From Nannobrachium achirus (Eukaryota; Chordata; Actinopteri; Myctophiformes; Myctophidae): a stretch of DNA of 64,000 nucleotides. This document shows positions 46,008 to 56,225 of this stretch, in pieces (the stretch's first letter is position 1; each line of letters opens with the position of its first letter). Position numbers and translations under genes: made by a program. The stretch is from positions 259,501-323,500 of the forward strand of contig OY997642.1 of the NCBI GenBank assembly GCA_963921795.1, written 5' to 3'. The notes beneath the pieces were generated by a model, which was given only the letters and a program-made list of their open reading frames with translations, searched no databases and had not been told where the DNA came from.

Positions 46008-46517
46008 TTAAAGTTGTACCATGTAACTTTTTTTATAAAACAAATCTTAAAATTGTCCTAACTGTTAAATCGCTAAAGTTTTAGAACACCCACTCCGTGA
46101 ATTTCAGCCTGTAAAGCCTTCTCTATATATGTAAACTGCGATCCTTGCCGTGGACCGGCTCTCGCGCCAAAATTGCGTCATCACACTACCGGCCAATCAC
46201 AGCGAGGGTTATACAACTGGCGGCCAATCACAGCGCATCTTGAAGTGGGGTCGCTATGGCAGCCATATTTGTTGTCGCCCGTTTGTACCATCCCTTCTCT
46301 AGGTAATTTCGCCTACCAGGCAGGGTGAAGGAGTCCGTATCTCTGGAATTACTGAACGCACAGGAACAAGGGACCCCTCAAAAGATAGATCTCAGCGAGG
46401 TGGAGGCAGACGCGGGGGTCTGAAGGTACGAAAAACGGCCGAAAGACGCGGACGCGACCGCGGTTTGATATAGGGCTAATGACCACTAGTTGGGCATCTT
46501 ACACAGTATAGCTTTAA
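46008..46517. mobile_element. TTAA-flanked MITE
   Basis: Ends TTAAAGTTGTACCATGTAA and (from the right) TTAAAGCTATACTGTGTAA: 19-bp inverted repeats with four differences. The same right end occurs alone near 4692-4707. It contains CAGCCATATTTGTTG and GC-rich stretches; no transposase. Confidence 0.75.
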
Positions 46518-47355
46518 AACTTAATAAATTACAAAAGGCAAACAGGTTCTTTAAAACCAGGGTTGAGCAGAGTTAATATAACACACCAAGGGTTAAAAAT
46601 ATAACAGATTTATTACATAAGTCAAAAGGCCCAAAAATTCAAATACAGTAATCAGCCCACACAGTCCCATAGCTCATCCATAGCCCCAGGGTCCTTCTGG
46701 AGTAGTCAGTCCAGTCCTCATTTCTTTCACAAGCCAGTCAAGGTCTCCTTAGGGCCAGAAACAATAATAATCAATTCACCATCCACAAATGGCCTACTAG
46801 CTAAACACATGCATATAAAATCCACTGCACACAAGGTATTAACGTTTAAAATACAAAAACATTTAAAATACATATCATGCATTGTTACAAATACAGGCCA
46901 GGTGAGAGTTGGTGGTCAATTAAAACTACTGGCTTAGCTCAAGGTATAAAATGTCAGTGTAAAATGTCGGGTTGCAGGTAAGTAGGGCTGTGCAGCTAGA
47001 CACATAAAAACTAAATAAAAAGAGTAAAAACATCCAATACGACATGAAGTGACAAGAGGGGTACTTAGCTTGGAGAGGGGCAAGTCGTGACTTGACCCCT
47101 CTGCTACGTTGAGTGGCTTCCCCTCTTTCACACTGGTCGGGCCTCATGGAGAAACTGCACCACCGCCGCCGTCGGTCCAGCGTGGCTGCTGACCCCCTCT
47201 CTGGTGCACCGCTGTACTGCTGGACATTTCATGACGTTTCCTTCAGTGTTTCTGTGTGGTTTTGGCTCGTTTCCCCAATGGCATGGCATGATGTTTTCTG
47301 TCGTTCTCCTCGGGCCTTCTACCCACTGGCGCCTTCACAGCCCCTCCACAGACGG
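46518..47355. other. Intergenic sequence, no gene supported
   Basis: AT-rich to 47060, then moderately GC-rich. The plus-strand frame starting at 47113 merely leads into the tandem arrays that follow. Confidence 0.5.
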
Positions 47356-47357
47356 GT

Positions 47358-47474
47358 CCTGTCATGGACGGACAGGGCACACCCCACAAGGTGGGTCCTG
47401 TCATGGACGGACAGGGCACACCCCACAAGGTGGGTCCTGTCATGGACGGACAGGGCACACCCCACAAGGTGCCT
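47358..47474. repeat. 39-bp tandem repeat, three copies
   Basis: GGGTCCTGTCATGGACGGAC then AGGGCACACCCCACAAGGT, three near-identical units. Confidence 0.95.
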
Positions 47475-47577
47475 AGCAGCTGTTGTCCCCACTTGGGTGT
47501 CCCTTCCTTTAGGCCCAGAGATCCAGACCCCATCCGTGGTGGCTCTCCTTCCCTCCAGCCAGTCTCTCCTCTGCCCT

Positions 47578-48645
47578 CGTTCCTCTCTGTTCCTCTGTGC
47601 CCAAACTGTTTCTCTCTGTTCCTCTCTGTTCCTCTGTGCCCAAACTGTTTCTCTCTGTTCCTCTCTGTTCCTCTGTGCCCAAACTGTTTCTCTCTGTTCC
47701 TCTCTGTTCCTCTGTGCCCAAACTGTTCCTCTCTGTTTCTCTCTGTTCCTCTGTGCCCAAACTGTTCCTCTCTGTTCCTCTCTGTTCCTCTCTGTTCCTC
47801 TGTGCCCAAACTGTTCCTCTCTGTTTCTCTCTGTTCCTCTGTGCCCAAACTGTTCCTCTCTGTTTCTCTCTGTTCCTCTGTGCCCAAACTGTTTCTCTCT
47901 GTTCCTCTCTGTTCTTCTGTGCCCAAACTGTTCCTCTCTGTTCCTCTGTGCCCAAACTGTTCCTCTCTGTTTCTCTCTGTTTCTCTCTGTTCCTCTGTGC
48001 CCAAACTGTTCCTCTCTGTTCCTCTGTGCCCAAACTGTTTCTCTCTGTTTCTCTCTGTTCCTCTGTGCCCAAACTGTTTCTCTCTGTTCCTCTCTGTTCC
48101 TCTGTGCCCAAACTGTTTCTCTCTGTTCCTCTCTGTGCCCAAACTGTTTCTCTCTGTTCCTCTCTGTTCCTCTGTGCCCAAACTGTTTCTCTCTGTTCCT
48201 CTCTGTTCCTCTGTGCCCAAACTGTTTCTCTCTGTTCCTCTGTGCCCAAACTGTTCCTCTCTGTTCCTCTCTGTTCCTCTGTGCCCAAACTGTTCCTCTC
48301 TGTTCCTCTGTGCCCAAACTGTTCCTCTCTGTTCCTCTCTGTTCCTCTGTGCCCAAACTGTTCCTCTCTGTTCCTCTGTGCCCAAACTGTTTCTCTCTGT
48401 TCCTCTGTGCCCAAACTGTTTCTCTCTGTTCCTCTCTGTTCCTCTGTGCCCAAACTGTTTCTCTCTGTTCCTCTGTGCCCAAACTGTTTCTCTCTGTTCC
48501 TCTGTGCCCAAACTGTTTCTCTCTGTTCCTCTCTGTTCCTCTGTGCCCAAACTGTTTCTCTCTGTTCCTCTCTGTTCCTCTGTGCCCAAACTGTTTCTCT
48601 CTGTGCCCAAACTGTTTCTCTCTGTGCCCAAACTGTTTCTCTGCA
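47578..48645. repeat. Pyrimidine-rich minisatellite (CTCTCTGTTCCTCTGTGCCC)
   Basis: Two modules, CTCTCTGTTC and CTCTGTGCCCAAACTGTT, alternate in varying numbers for over 1 kb. Stop codons are absent from most frames on both strands, giving five long overlapping frames (up to 528 codons); these are artefacts of composition. Confidence 0.95.
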
Positions 48646-48736
48646 GCCTGCCTTTTAAAGGCCACACCCAGCCCAGGTGCAGGCCCTTTCCCCAATTAAT
48701 AGCTCTTCAGAGCTCAGACAGCAAAACCAACCCGTT

Positions 48737-48932
48737 ACATATGGAGACAGTTCTACATTATGATGCCCATATATGGAGACAATCCTACATTATGATGCCC
48801 ATATATGGAGACAGTTCTACATTATGATGCCCATATATGGAGACAGTCCTACATTATGATGCCCATATATGGAGACAGTCCTACATTATGATACCCATAT
48901 ATGGAGACAGTCCTACATTATGATGCCCATAA
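48737..48932. repeat. CCATATATGG minisatellite, second block
   Basis: About six units of the same 32-bp repeat as 45203-45930, ending ATGCCCATAATGTGATCTGG. Confidence 0.93.
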
Positions 48933-48939
48933 TGTGATC

Positions 48940-49215
48940 TGGTTACCCTCTGTCTCTCAGTGCCGTTATTAGAGCACAAAGGGTTCCCAGTTGGAATCCG
49001 GGCTCCCTCAGAGTGGAAGAGTCCTTGAGCAAGACTTTGAACCCCTAGTTGCTCCCGGTGAGCAGGTTGGTGCCTTGCATGGTTTCCTCTGCCATCGGTG
49101 AATGAATGTGTGTGTGAATGGGTGAATGTAATGAATGTGTGTGTGAATGGGTGAATGTAATGCACGATCTACGTAAAAGTGCCTTGGATAAAAGCGCTGT
49201 ATAAATGTACCATTT
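48940..49215. mobile_element. Dispersed fish repeat (SINE/MITE-like)
   Basis: GGTTACCCTCTGTCTCTCAG through GAATGTGTGTGTGAATGGG (29-bp unit twice) to AAAGCGCTGTATAAATG. This arrangement is common in fish genomes; family not assigned. No gene. Confidence 0.4.
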
Positions 49216-49324
49216 ACCTCTGAAAGCATTGATAACCCTTTAACATTCACCCAGCGGTAGAAAGATTAATCTAATATGAATTAAATACAATCCCATCAAT
49301 CAATAAACTTCACATGTGAACATT

Positions 49325-49600
49325 AAGTACAGCAAAAGTGCTTTATTTGACTACATAAACAGCAGCTTTGACACAACATGAAGCGTAAATATAATATAGA
49401 CACACTAAACAGTTCAACCTTATCCTTCTGTGAAATGAGCTTTTATCATTTATCATTTATCATCATCATCATAAGAGTAGAAAAAAGAAGAAAACAGGAA
49501 ACAGGGTTTGGTCTCGTTTTAAATAATAATAAAGGTTTGAAGAGCAGGAAGTGATGTCACAGTCATCCAGGAAGTGATGTCAGTCATCCAGGAAGTGATG
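49325..49600 (-). other. copb2: copb2 3' UTR with poly(A) signal
   Basis: The stretch after the copb2 stop codon. AATAAA (minus strand) lies at 49342-49347, suggesting cleavage around 49320-49330. Next to the stop, a 21-bp unit containing the stop-codon region (CCAGGAAGTGATGTCAGTCAT) is repeated about three times (49543-49612). Confidence 0.75.
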
Positions 49601-49699
49601 TCAGTCATCCAGGAAGTCATCGTCCAGGTTGACGTCTTCCGTGTCGATGTCGTCCAGATCCAGGTTGTCCAGATCCTCCTCCAGGTCTTCATCCTCTCC
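49601..49699 (-). CDS. copb2: copb2 last exon (acidic C-terminal tail)
   Basis: Encodes the final 32 residues of coatomer beta-prime and the TGA at 49603-49601. It reads GEDEDLEEDLDNLDLDD then IDTEDVNLDDDFLDD, which matches the acidic tail that closes COPB2 in other vertebrates. Phase 0 entry; the acceptor is ATTCCAG. Coatomer coats COPI vesicles in Golgi-to-ER transport (family knowledge). Confidence 0.93.
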   Translation of the reverse strand, partial: GEDEDLEEDLDNLDLDDIDTEDVNLDDDFLDD

Positions 49700-49780
49700 C
49701 TGGAATGAATATATAATATATATTATATATACATTACTATCACTATCACTACATTAACCCTTAACATGCTGTATAACCCC

Positions 49781-49834
49781 AAGATCCAGGTTGTCCAGAT
49801 CCACCTCCAGGTCTTCATCCTAACCCTGGAATCA
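49781..49834. repeat. Decoy copy of the copb2 last-exon acceptor
   Basis: GATCCAGGTTGTCCAGATCC then ACCTCCAGGTCTTCATCC match the exon start with one or two differences, followed by CCTGGAATCAT, matching the acceptor. It is an in-intron copy of the first 40 or so exon bases with their AG, about 130 bp upstream on the transcript. Confidence 0.9.
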
Positions 49835-50276
49835 TAAACATTAATATAATCAACCCTATTTAGGGTTAGAATGATTTAATGCTTTAACTATTGAAAAAAT
49901 AGCAGATCTACAAGCAGCGTGGCACTTGTTGAAAAATCGTTTTTATTTTTTCTGCAAGTCTAATCTCCAGTCTAGTCTCCCTCTCCTCTAACCCTTAAGG
50001 ACCGTCGCGTTTCATTCCGTTTGCTGCATGATTAAAACACATTGGATTTGGAGTGCAAGGCTGTGAGGAATCCACGCTGCGGATCCAAAAAGAAGTCATA
50101 AAAGGAATCAATGAAAAAAAAACGCAGCCGCAGCCACCTGCCGCATGGCAAATTTGGAGCCGGTGTGCATGAGGTCAAAGAGAATCTTTGCTTTCTCTTC
50201 AAAAAATGAAATCGTCTGTTTTTTCCATGCGGATAAACACCCCTGTGTGCAAAGGGCTTTACTCAGCCCAACCCTT
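49835..50276. other. copb2 last intron, no gene
   Basis: Contains one arm of the AGCAGATCTACAAGC motif at 49905; otherwise nothing recognised. Confidence 0.5.
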
Positions 50277-50587
50277 TTAAAGGTGATACACCATGCATTT
50301 AAAAAGTATTCATGTCATATTGTTTATGTCCCAAAAACGTTTTTCAAAAGGTTTGAGGCTAAATTACCACTCTGACGTCACAATCGGCAGATGACGTCAC
50401 AATCGGCAGCAAATCTGGATAGCCTGTTTTGAGAACCCGTGGGATACTTTTAACCTTCGCCTTCTTAAAACCAGAGAAAGACACAACGGTCAGAAATGGG
50501 ACTTTTTGAGGATAGAAGGTGCTAGTGGGACCCCAAAAAAAGGTTTTAAAATAGGAAAAGTGAAATTTCATGGTGTATCACCTTTAA
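50277..50587. mobile_element. TTAA MITE with TTAAAGGTGATACACCATG ends
   Basis: Perfect 19-bp terminal inverted repeats, each starting with TTAA (50277-50280 and 50584-50587). Size 311 bp, non-coding. TTAAAGG ends suggest T2/Kolobok type (inference). In the last copb2 intron. Confidence 0.85.
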
Positions 50588-51500
50588 CTTTGTAGGTTGA
50601 GAATAAGAGTGACTGTACAGCCCAATGAGGTCATCTAGTTATAGGCTTTTGTTGTCTTAATTATACAAAGTTTATCTGCTTCATGGACCCACAGCTGAGG
50701 TGCCTCCTGAGATACCCAATGAAAATGTGCAAGAACATTCCGTGCTTTGTATGTGAGGAGGAGAATTTTACATTCTATTCTATGGGTGCGTTCGGAAATG
50801 CGCACTCAACACACTGGTGTGCCATGTTGTCGTTCGTTTATTCGGTGCACTTGGTGCGTTGTCGTTGGGAAATCCAGTGCGCGGCGCACCGGTGTGCTGA
50901 GTCAGAGTGCACGCACTGAACGACCCTACTCAGAAGATGGGGTTTGGCAGTGCGGTGTTTTGTTTGTTTGGTTTTCATGGCCGTGTCTTGAATGCTTCTC
51001 AGCTGTGAACAATGGAGGAAATAACCTTAAAATGCAGCACTTGCAGCTTAATTGGTTGTTTGGGCTTGATAGTTTCACACACATCAACATGTAAACTAAC
51101 AGCAGGTATGCCAATGTTATGAATTACATTACAATTCAATATCAACGTTACGTTAGCAACTGCTGCTTTTCAGAAAGTTTACCTTCAGAGTTCAGAGTGA
51201 AAAAGCTCACAGCTGCCTGTTAACTGGTGGTTGGTAAATAAGCCACACTGAATGCAATCTACAACGCCACGCCCACTGCACTCACTACACTGAGCACACA
51301 CCCGGTGCGGGTTTCCGAACGCACCCTACATTTAAGCCAGGGTTAGCCAGTGTAGAGATGTTCTATTCTATATATTCTATATTTTATTCTATATTTAAGC
51401 CTTTAGCAACGTTACACAGATGGAAGAAGGCAGTCTTTGAGATTAGTTTGACGTGAGATTGAAAGGACGTGTCTTGGTCAAACGTAACCCCCAGATTCTT
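50588..51500. other. copb2 last intron, no gene
   Basis: Contains GTGCGTTCGGAAATGCGCAC at 50786 and GGGTTTCCGAACGCACCCTA at 51306, an inverted pair that may delimit another MITE (about 50785-51330). No exon recognised. Confidence 0.45.
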
Positions 51501-51510
51501 GTGTTGTACG

Positions 51511-51541
51511 GGTTAGGGTTAGGGTTAGGGTTAGGGTTAGG
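51511..51541. repeat. Interstitial TTAGGG repeat
   Basis: Five TTAGGG units, next to the CArG minisatellite. Confidence 0.9.
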
Positions 51542-51544
51542 CTA

Positions 51545-51617
51545 ATGTTGTACATTATGATGCCCATATATGGAGACAGTCCTACATTATGATGCCCATA
51601 TATGGAGACAGTTCTAC
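51545..51617. repeat. CCATATATGG units at copb2 exon donor
   Basis: Two units of the 32-bp repeat. The last unit runs straight into the exon: GGAGACAGTTCTAC is both repeat and, on the minus strand, the GTAGAAC donor of the copb2 penultimate exon. In the longer arrays each unit repeats this GTAGRAC. Confidence 0.92.
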
Positions 51618-51866
51618 CTTGTCAGGTTGGACTTCCTCTTCCTCTGTGGGCGGGGCCGGCTGGGGGAGGGGCTCAGGGTCAGAGGTCACCGGTGCCGCCA
51701 CGGGAGTCGATGACATCACACCGGTCGATGACATCACACCGGTCGATGACATCACACCGGTCGATGACATCACACTGGTCGATGACATCACACCGGTCGA
51801 TGACATCACACTGGTCGATGACATCACACTGGTTGCCGCGGGCGTTTCCTCAGCTTCCTCTGACGT
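51618..51866 (-). CDS. copb2: copb2 penultimate exon with coding minisatellite
   Basis: This 249-bp exon (83 codons, phase 0 to 0) begins TSEEAEETPAATSV, then about seven copies of a six-residue MSSTGV/MSSTSV unit from an 18-bp DNA repeat (about 51707-51835), then a Pro/Glu-rich stretch ending EEEEVQPDK at donor AAG|GTAGAA. The acceptor is GTGTCCAG. Assignment rests on position between the two recognisable copb2 exons and on phase. The Ser/Thr/Met repeat lies in the weakly conserved tail before the acidic end. Confidence 0.85.
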
Positions 51867-51884
51867 CTGGACACAAGAACACAC

Positions 51885-52065
51885 CTTACTGTCTGACCAA
51901 TCACAACACACCTTACTGTCTGACCAATCACAACACACCTTTACTGTCTGACCAATCACAACACACCTTACCGTCTGCACCAGGCCAGGAGGACCAATCA
52001 CAACACACCTTACTGTCTGCACCAGGCCAGGAGGACCAATCACAACACACCTTACTGTCTGCTAT
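51885..52065. repeat. 27/44-bp tandem repeat upstream of the exon
   Basis: Six units of ACACCTTACTGTCTGACCAA then TCACAAC, three with an extra ACCAGGCCAGGAGG segment. It lies at the acceptor side of the preceding copb2 intron. Confidence 0.9.
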
Positions 52066-52170
52066 GGAAAAACCTTGATTTCAGATGAAAATAATGGGAA
52101 CGTATGTTTTGACGCGCTGTTTCCGCACCACCTTAGCACCGCCTCAGCATCTGGTGTGTGTTAAAGGTAA

Positions 52171-52984
52171 CTTAGTGGTTGGTAGAATGTATGTTCCTGT
52201 GGCTTGGTATCCCTGAGCTTCCTCCAGAAGTTTAGTACATATAGTAGATAGGGGTAGGGTAGGTAAAGGGTTAGGGTAGGTAAAGGGTTGGGGGTAAAGG
52301 TTTAGCGTACCTTAGTGGTTGGTAGAATGTATGTTCCTGTGGTCTCTATAGTACATATAGTAGATAGGGGTAGGGTAGGTAAAGGGTTAGGGTAGGTAAA
52401 GGGTTAGGGTAGGTAAAGGGTAGGTAAAGGGTAGGTAAAGGGTTGGGGGTAAAGGTTTAGCGTACCTTAGTGGTTGGTAGAATGTATGTTCCTGTGGTCT
52501 CTATAGTACATATAGTAGATAGGGGTAGGGTAGGTAAAGGGTTAGGGTAGGTAAAGGGTTGGGGGTAAAGGTTTAGCGTACCTTAGTGGTTGGTAGAATG
52601 TATGTTCCTGTGGTCTCTATAGTACATATAGTAGATAGGGTTAGGGTAGGTAAAGGGTTAGGGTAGGTAAAGGGTTAGGGGTAAAGGTAAAGATTAAAGG
52701 TACCTTAGTGGTTGGTAGAAGGTATGTTCCTGTGGCTTGGTATCCCTGAGCTTCCTCCAGAAGTTTAGTACATATAGTAGATAGGGTTAGGGTAGGTAAA
52801 GGGTTAGGGTAGGTAAAGGGTAGGTAAAGGGTAGGTAAAGGGTTGGGGGTAAAGGTTTAGCGTACCTTAGTGGTTGGTAGAAGGTATGTTCCTGTGGTCT
52901 CTATAGTACATATAGTAGATAGGGTTAGGGTAGGTAAAGGGTTAGGGTAGGTAAAGGGATAGGGATAGGATAGGTTTAAGGTAC
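52171..52984. repeat. Array of copb2 exon-end plus donor copies
   Basis: Six copies of CTTAGTGGTTGGTAGAATGT then ATGTTCCTGTGG, at about 52171, 52311, 52465, 52582, 52703 and 52865, precede the real exon end at 52985. Copies at 52171 and 52703 extend over about 60 bp of exon (to CTTCCTCCAGAAG); the others carry 32 bp. Most keep GTACC, the donor. Between them are GGGTTAGGGTAGGTAAA repeats. Confidence 0.94.
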
Positions 52985-53062
52985 CTTAGTGGTTGGTAGA
53001 ATGTATGTTCCTGTGGCTTGGTATCCCTGAGCTTCCTCCAGAAGGTTCCGGTCTTCATTAAG
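52985..53062 (-). CDS. copb2: copb2 exon, third from last
   Basis: This 78-bp exon (26 codons, phase 0 to 0) reads LNEDRNLLEEAQGYQ then ATGTYILPTTK. NEDRN..EE matches the NEERNVMEE segment of vertebrate COPB2 after the alpha-solenoid. The donor is AAG|GTACCT; the acceptor is TTTCAG. Confidence 0.9.
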
Positions 53063-53378
53063 CTGAAACAACACAAACATAAACTCTGTATTTTAACTCT
53101 GACGCTGTACACATGTTAGGGTCCATTTGGATAGGATGTTGAGAAACGTGCTTGTAGATCTGCTATTTTTGCTTCTTTTGAATTGGAATCTTGAAATGTA
53201 ACATTTTGATTTAATTTCAAACGCATTTAGTTATACTGTATACTCATGTTAACTTTATGAACCTGAATACAAATACATTGGACATAAAAAAAAAATCAAA
53301 CCTCGGTTCGAAGTGAAGCGGTGGACAGATAAAACCTCTATTCTGAATGTATTTGTGGCTTACTACAAAAAAACGAGA

Positions 53379-53443
53379 ACAGAACCCAGACAGGTTTATA
53401 TATAATATAATATATAGTAACTTACTGTAATGGTAGGGTAGTC
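53379..53443. repeat. Displaced copy of the copb2 upstream donor region
   Basis: AACAGAACCCAGACAGGTTT and TAGTAACTTACTGTAATGGT then AGGGTAGTC match 63321-63530, 10 kb away at the other end of this intron. Both repeat blocks seem to be halves of one array separated by the intervening insertions. Confidence 0.85.
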
Positions 53444-54777
53444 AACAAAAAAAAGAACACACTTAGAAAAAAAGAGACCCCACAGGGGTTGTTGACTATG
53501 GGGTCCCAGACTTTAACTATGGGGGCTAAGTCCCCATTGGCCCCCACATAACTCGAACCCTGCTCAAAGTATCCATTCATCTAACCGGGAGGGACATCGA
53601 CATTTTGCTTTTTGAAAAAGCCTATTCATTCTGGACTGATATTTTACACGTACGGGACAGGAAAAACCTGTTCATTCTGGCCTGGAGTGACCATATATGG
53701 ACATATCGCCAGTTGCCCATGTATGATGTATATAATACCAGTAAGACTCCCTAATCGGGAGATAAGCGACCGTAGGTCACTTATCTCCACAAATAGGGCA
53801 AAAATGTGTTTTGCCAAAATCTTCCTGATCCATGTTGATGACATGAGTGTAGACATACTGTGTAGTGATTTTCGTGATTTTAGGGCAAAATCTGTAGGAG
53901 CAGTGTCCAAAAATGTGTTTTTAAAAATCGGCCTGGAGGTGGCGCTATATGGGAGAGATTCATGTTGATGGGATGAGTGTAGACATACTGTGTACCGATT
54001 AGCGTGATTTTAGGGCAAAAATTGTAGGAGCAGTGTCCAAAAATGTGTTTTGCAAGAATCGGCCTCATGGTGGCGCTAGAAGAGGGGCATGTGAGAAATG
54101 AGGGGTGGGGTCTCCGCGTTGCCTTGACGGACGAATAGGTACTGGCCCCGGCTCTCCCGGACGCTCCTAGCCCGAGTTGCGGCATTTTATGTGAGCTGCA
54201 GTGGAGGGGGTCCTCCACTGGGGGCGCCAGCACTTTTGCATCCGTTCTGGAGCACCAGGAGTGGGTGGTCCCCGGGAATTCCCCGTGAGCAGCCCCGTTG
54301 GGGTGGTCATTTGGTCAGTTTTGCACATTTGGTCATGTTTTACATCTGGGGGTCGACCGTTGGTCGCTTATCTCCACAAATAGGCCAAAAAATTTGTTTT
54401 ACCAATTATCAAGACATACGGGCAGTTGACAGTTTGCCATGGTTACTCATTGAAGTTGAATCTCCATATATGGAGATAACCTACACATCACACTAAGTCT
54501 GACCTCACCAGCCCATATTTGGGCATGAGCAACTTATGTCTCCATATATGGAGATATGATGACATCACACAGTCCTCAGCCGATGATGTGGCGTGATGTC
54601 ATACAATACACAAACGAGCCCTACAGTATAAAGGGGCAATTCTTGTCAGGAAAGAAGCATTTCTTCGACTCAGACCTTATCGCCAGGGTTGGCTTATAGC
54701 AGCTGTCGGTAGGACCAAATATGGATTCTGTTAGTGTGGATCTCCTAACAGGGCATCATCTGGGATACAATCCCTTT
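53444..54777. repeat. copb2 intron: mixed dispersed repeats
   Basis: Holds a 130-bp tandem duplication (CATGTTGATGACATGAGTGT at 53832 and 53962), hairpin GAGATAAGCGACCGTAGGTC near 53758, CAGTAAGACTCCCTAATCGG near 53738 and palindromic ATCTCCATATATGGAGAT at about 54461 and 54538. No coding frame supported. Confidence 0.6.
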
Positions 54778-55245
54778 TATGCCCATATATGGAGATCCCT
54801 AACAGAATCCCTTTCATGCCCATATATGGAGATCCCTAACAGAATCCCTTTTATGCCCATATATGGAGATCCCTAACAGCATCCCTTTTATGCCCATATA
54901 TGGAGATCACTAACAGCTAACAAATCCCTTTTATGCCCATATATGGAGATCCCTAACAGAATCCCTTTTATGCCCATATATGGAGATCCCTAACAGAATC
55001 CCTTTTATGCCCATATATGGAGATCCCTAACAGAATCCCTTTTATGCCCATATATGGAGATCCCTAACAGAATCCCTTTTATGCCCATATATGGAGATCC
55101 CTAACAGAATCCCTTTTATGCCCATATATGGAGATCCCTAACAGAATCCCTTGTATGCCCATATATGGAGATCCCTAACAGAATCCCTTTTATGCCCATA
55201 TATGGAGATCCCTAACAGAATCCCTTTTATGCCCATATATTATGG
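54778..55245. repeat. 37-bp minisatellite with CCATATATGG core
   Basis: About 12 copies of CCCTTTTATGCCCATATATG then GAGATCCCTAACAGAAT. It shares only the 16-bp core TGCCCATATATGGAGA with the 32-bp repeat at 45203; the rest of the unit differs. Confidence 0.95.
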
Positions 55246-55309
55246 AGAAATCCCTGCTCTGAGTATCTGACATCAGTGTGATGTCACCTGTTTATGCCCA
55301 TATATGGAG

Positions 55310-55960
55310 ATCCCTGCTCTGCGTATCTGGTTGCTATGGTAAACAGTTGGTTGCTAGGGTAAAAAAAACATGGTTGCTATGGTAAACAGTTGGTTGCTAG
55401 GGTAAACAGTTGGTTGCTAAGGTGGTTGCTAACGTACACTAACATACCAGCAACAACAGACTGTTGCCACAGCAACGTACACAAAGGTTTGTGTACACAT
55501 GTGGTGTGATGTCATACTGATGCGGAGATATGAGCAGGGCAAAGGTGTGACGTGTGACGTGTGACCGACCGACGGACGGCCTGTGGAGGTTTTCATAGTA
55601 AACTGCTCCCTGACGGTCGCAATAATATAATATAATACCAGTAAGACTCCCTAATCGGGAGACCAGTAAGACTCCCTAATCGGGAGATAAGCGACCGTTG
55701 GTCTGACGGTCGCAATCATTGAAGGTTTATACTAACCAACTGTTTACCATAGCAACCATGTTTTTTACCTTAGCAACCAACTGTTTACCCTAGCAACCAA
55801 CTTTTTACCACAGCAACCATGTTTTTTTTACCCTAGCAACCAACTGTTTACCCTAGCAACCAATTGTTTACCATAGCAACCATGTTTTCTTACCCAAGCA
55901 ACCAACTGTTTACCCTAGCAACCAACTGTTTACCATAGCAACCATGTTTTTTACAGGGCC
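55310..55960. repeat. Inverted GGTTGCTATGGTAAACAGTT arrays
   Basis: Units GGTTGCTAGGGTAAACAGTT run forward at 55326-55420 and as complement (ACTGTTTACCCTAGCAACCA) at 55737-55950, so the two arrays can pair as a large hairpin. A GTGTGACCGACCGACGGACG block lies between them (55560). Confidence 0.85.
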
Positions 55961-56225
55961 TGGGATTGATGACATCAGAAATCTCCATATATGGGCATGA
56001 AAGGGATTTTGTTTCTGGAAATATGTCTGTGGGGTGCCACATTTGGAATAAAACACTTACATCACACATCTGGATATCCATACAGCCCATCTAGTTTGCC
56101 TGTGTCCATTTATGCCCATATATCTGATGACATTGGGACAATGATCTCCATATATGGGCATAAAACTTATGTTAATTAGTAAAGCCTGGGGATCTCCATA
56201 TATGGGCATGAGGGGTACCCTAAAA
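55714..56225. repeat. 512-bp direct duplication, copy 1
   Basis: AATCATTGAAGGTTTATACT through GGGTACCCTAAAA is identical as far as I can see to 57654-58165 (offset 1,940 bp). It includes the inverted GTTGCTAGGG array and three ATCTCCATATATGGGCAT motifs. No LTR features (no TG..CA ends, no primer site). Confidence 0.93.

Noticed and set aside
47113..48827. Several long overlapping frames (up to 528 codons) on both strands
   Set aside because: All run through one pyrimidine-rich minisatellite that lacks stop codons in most frames; no protein family is recognisable.
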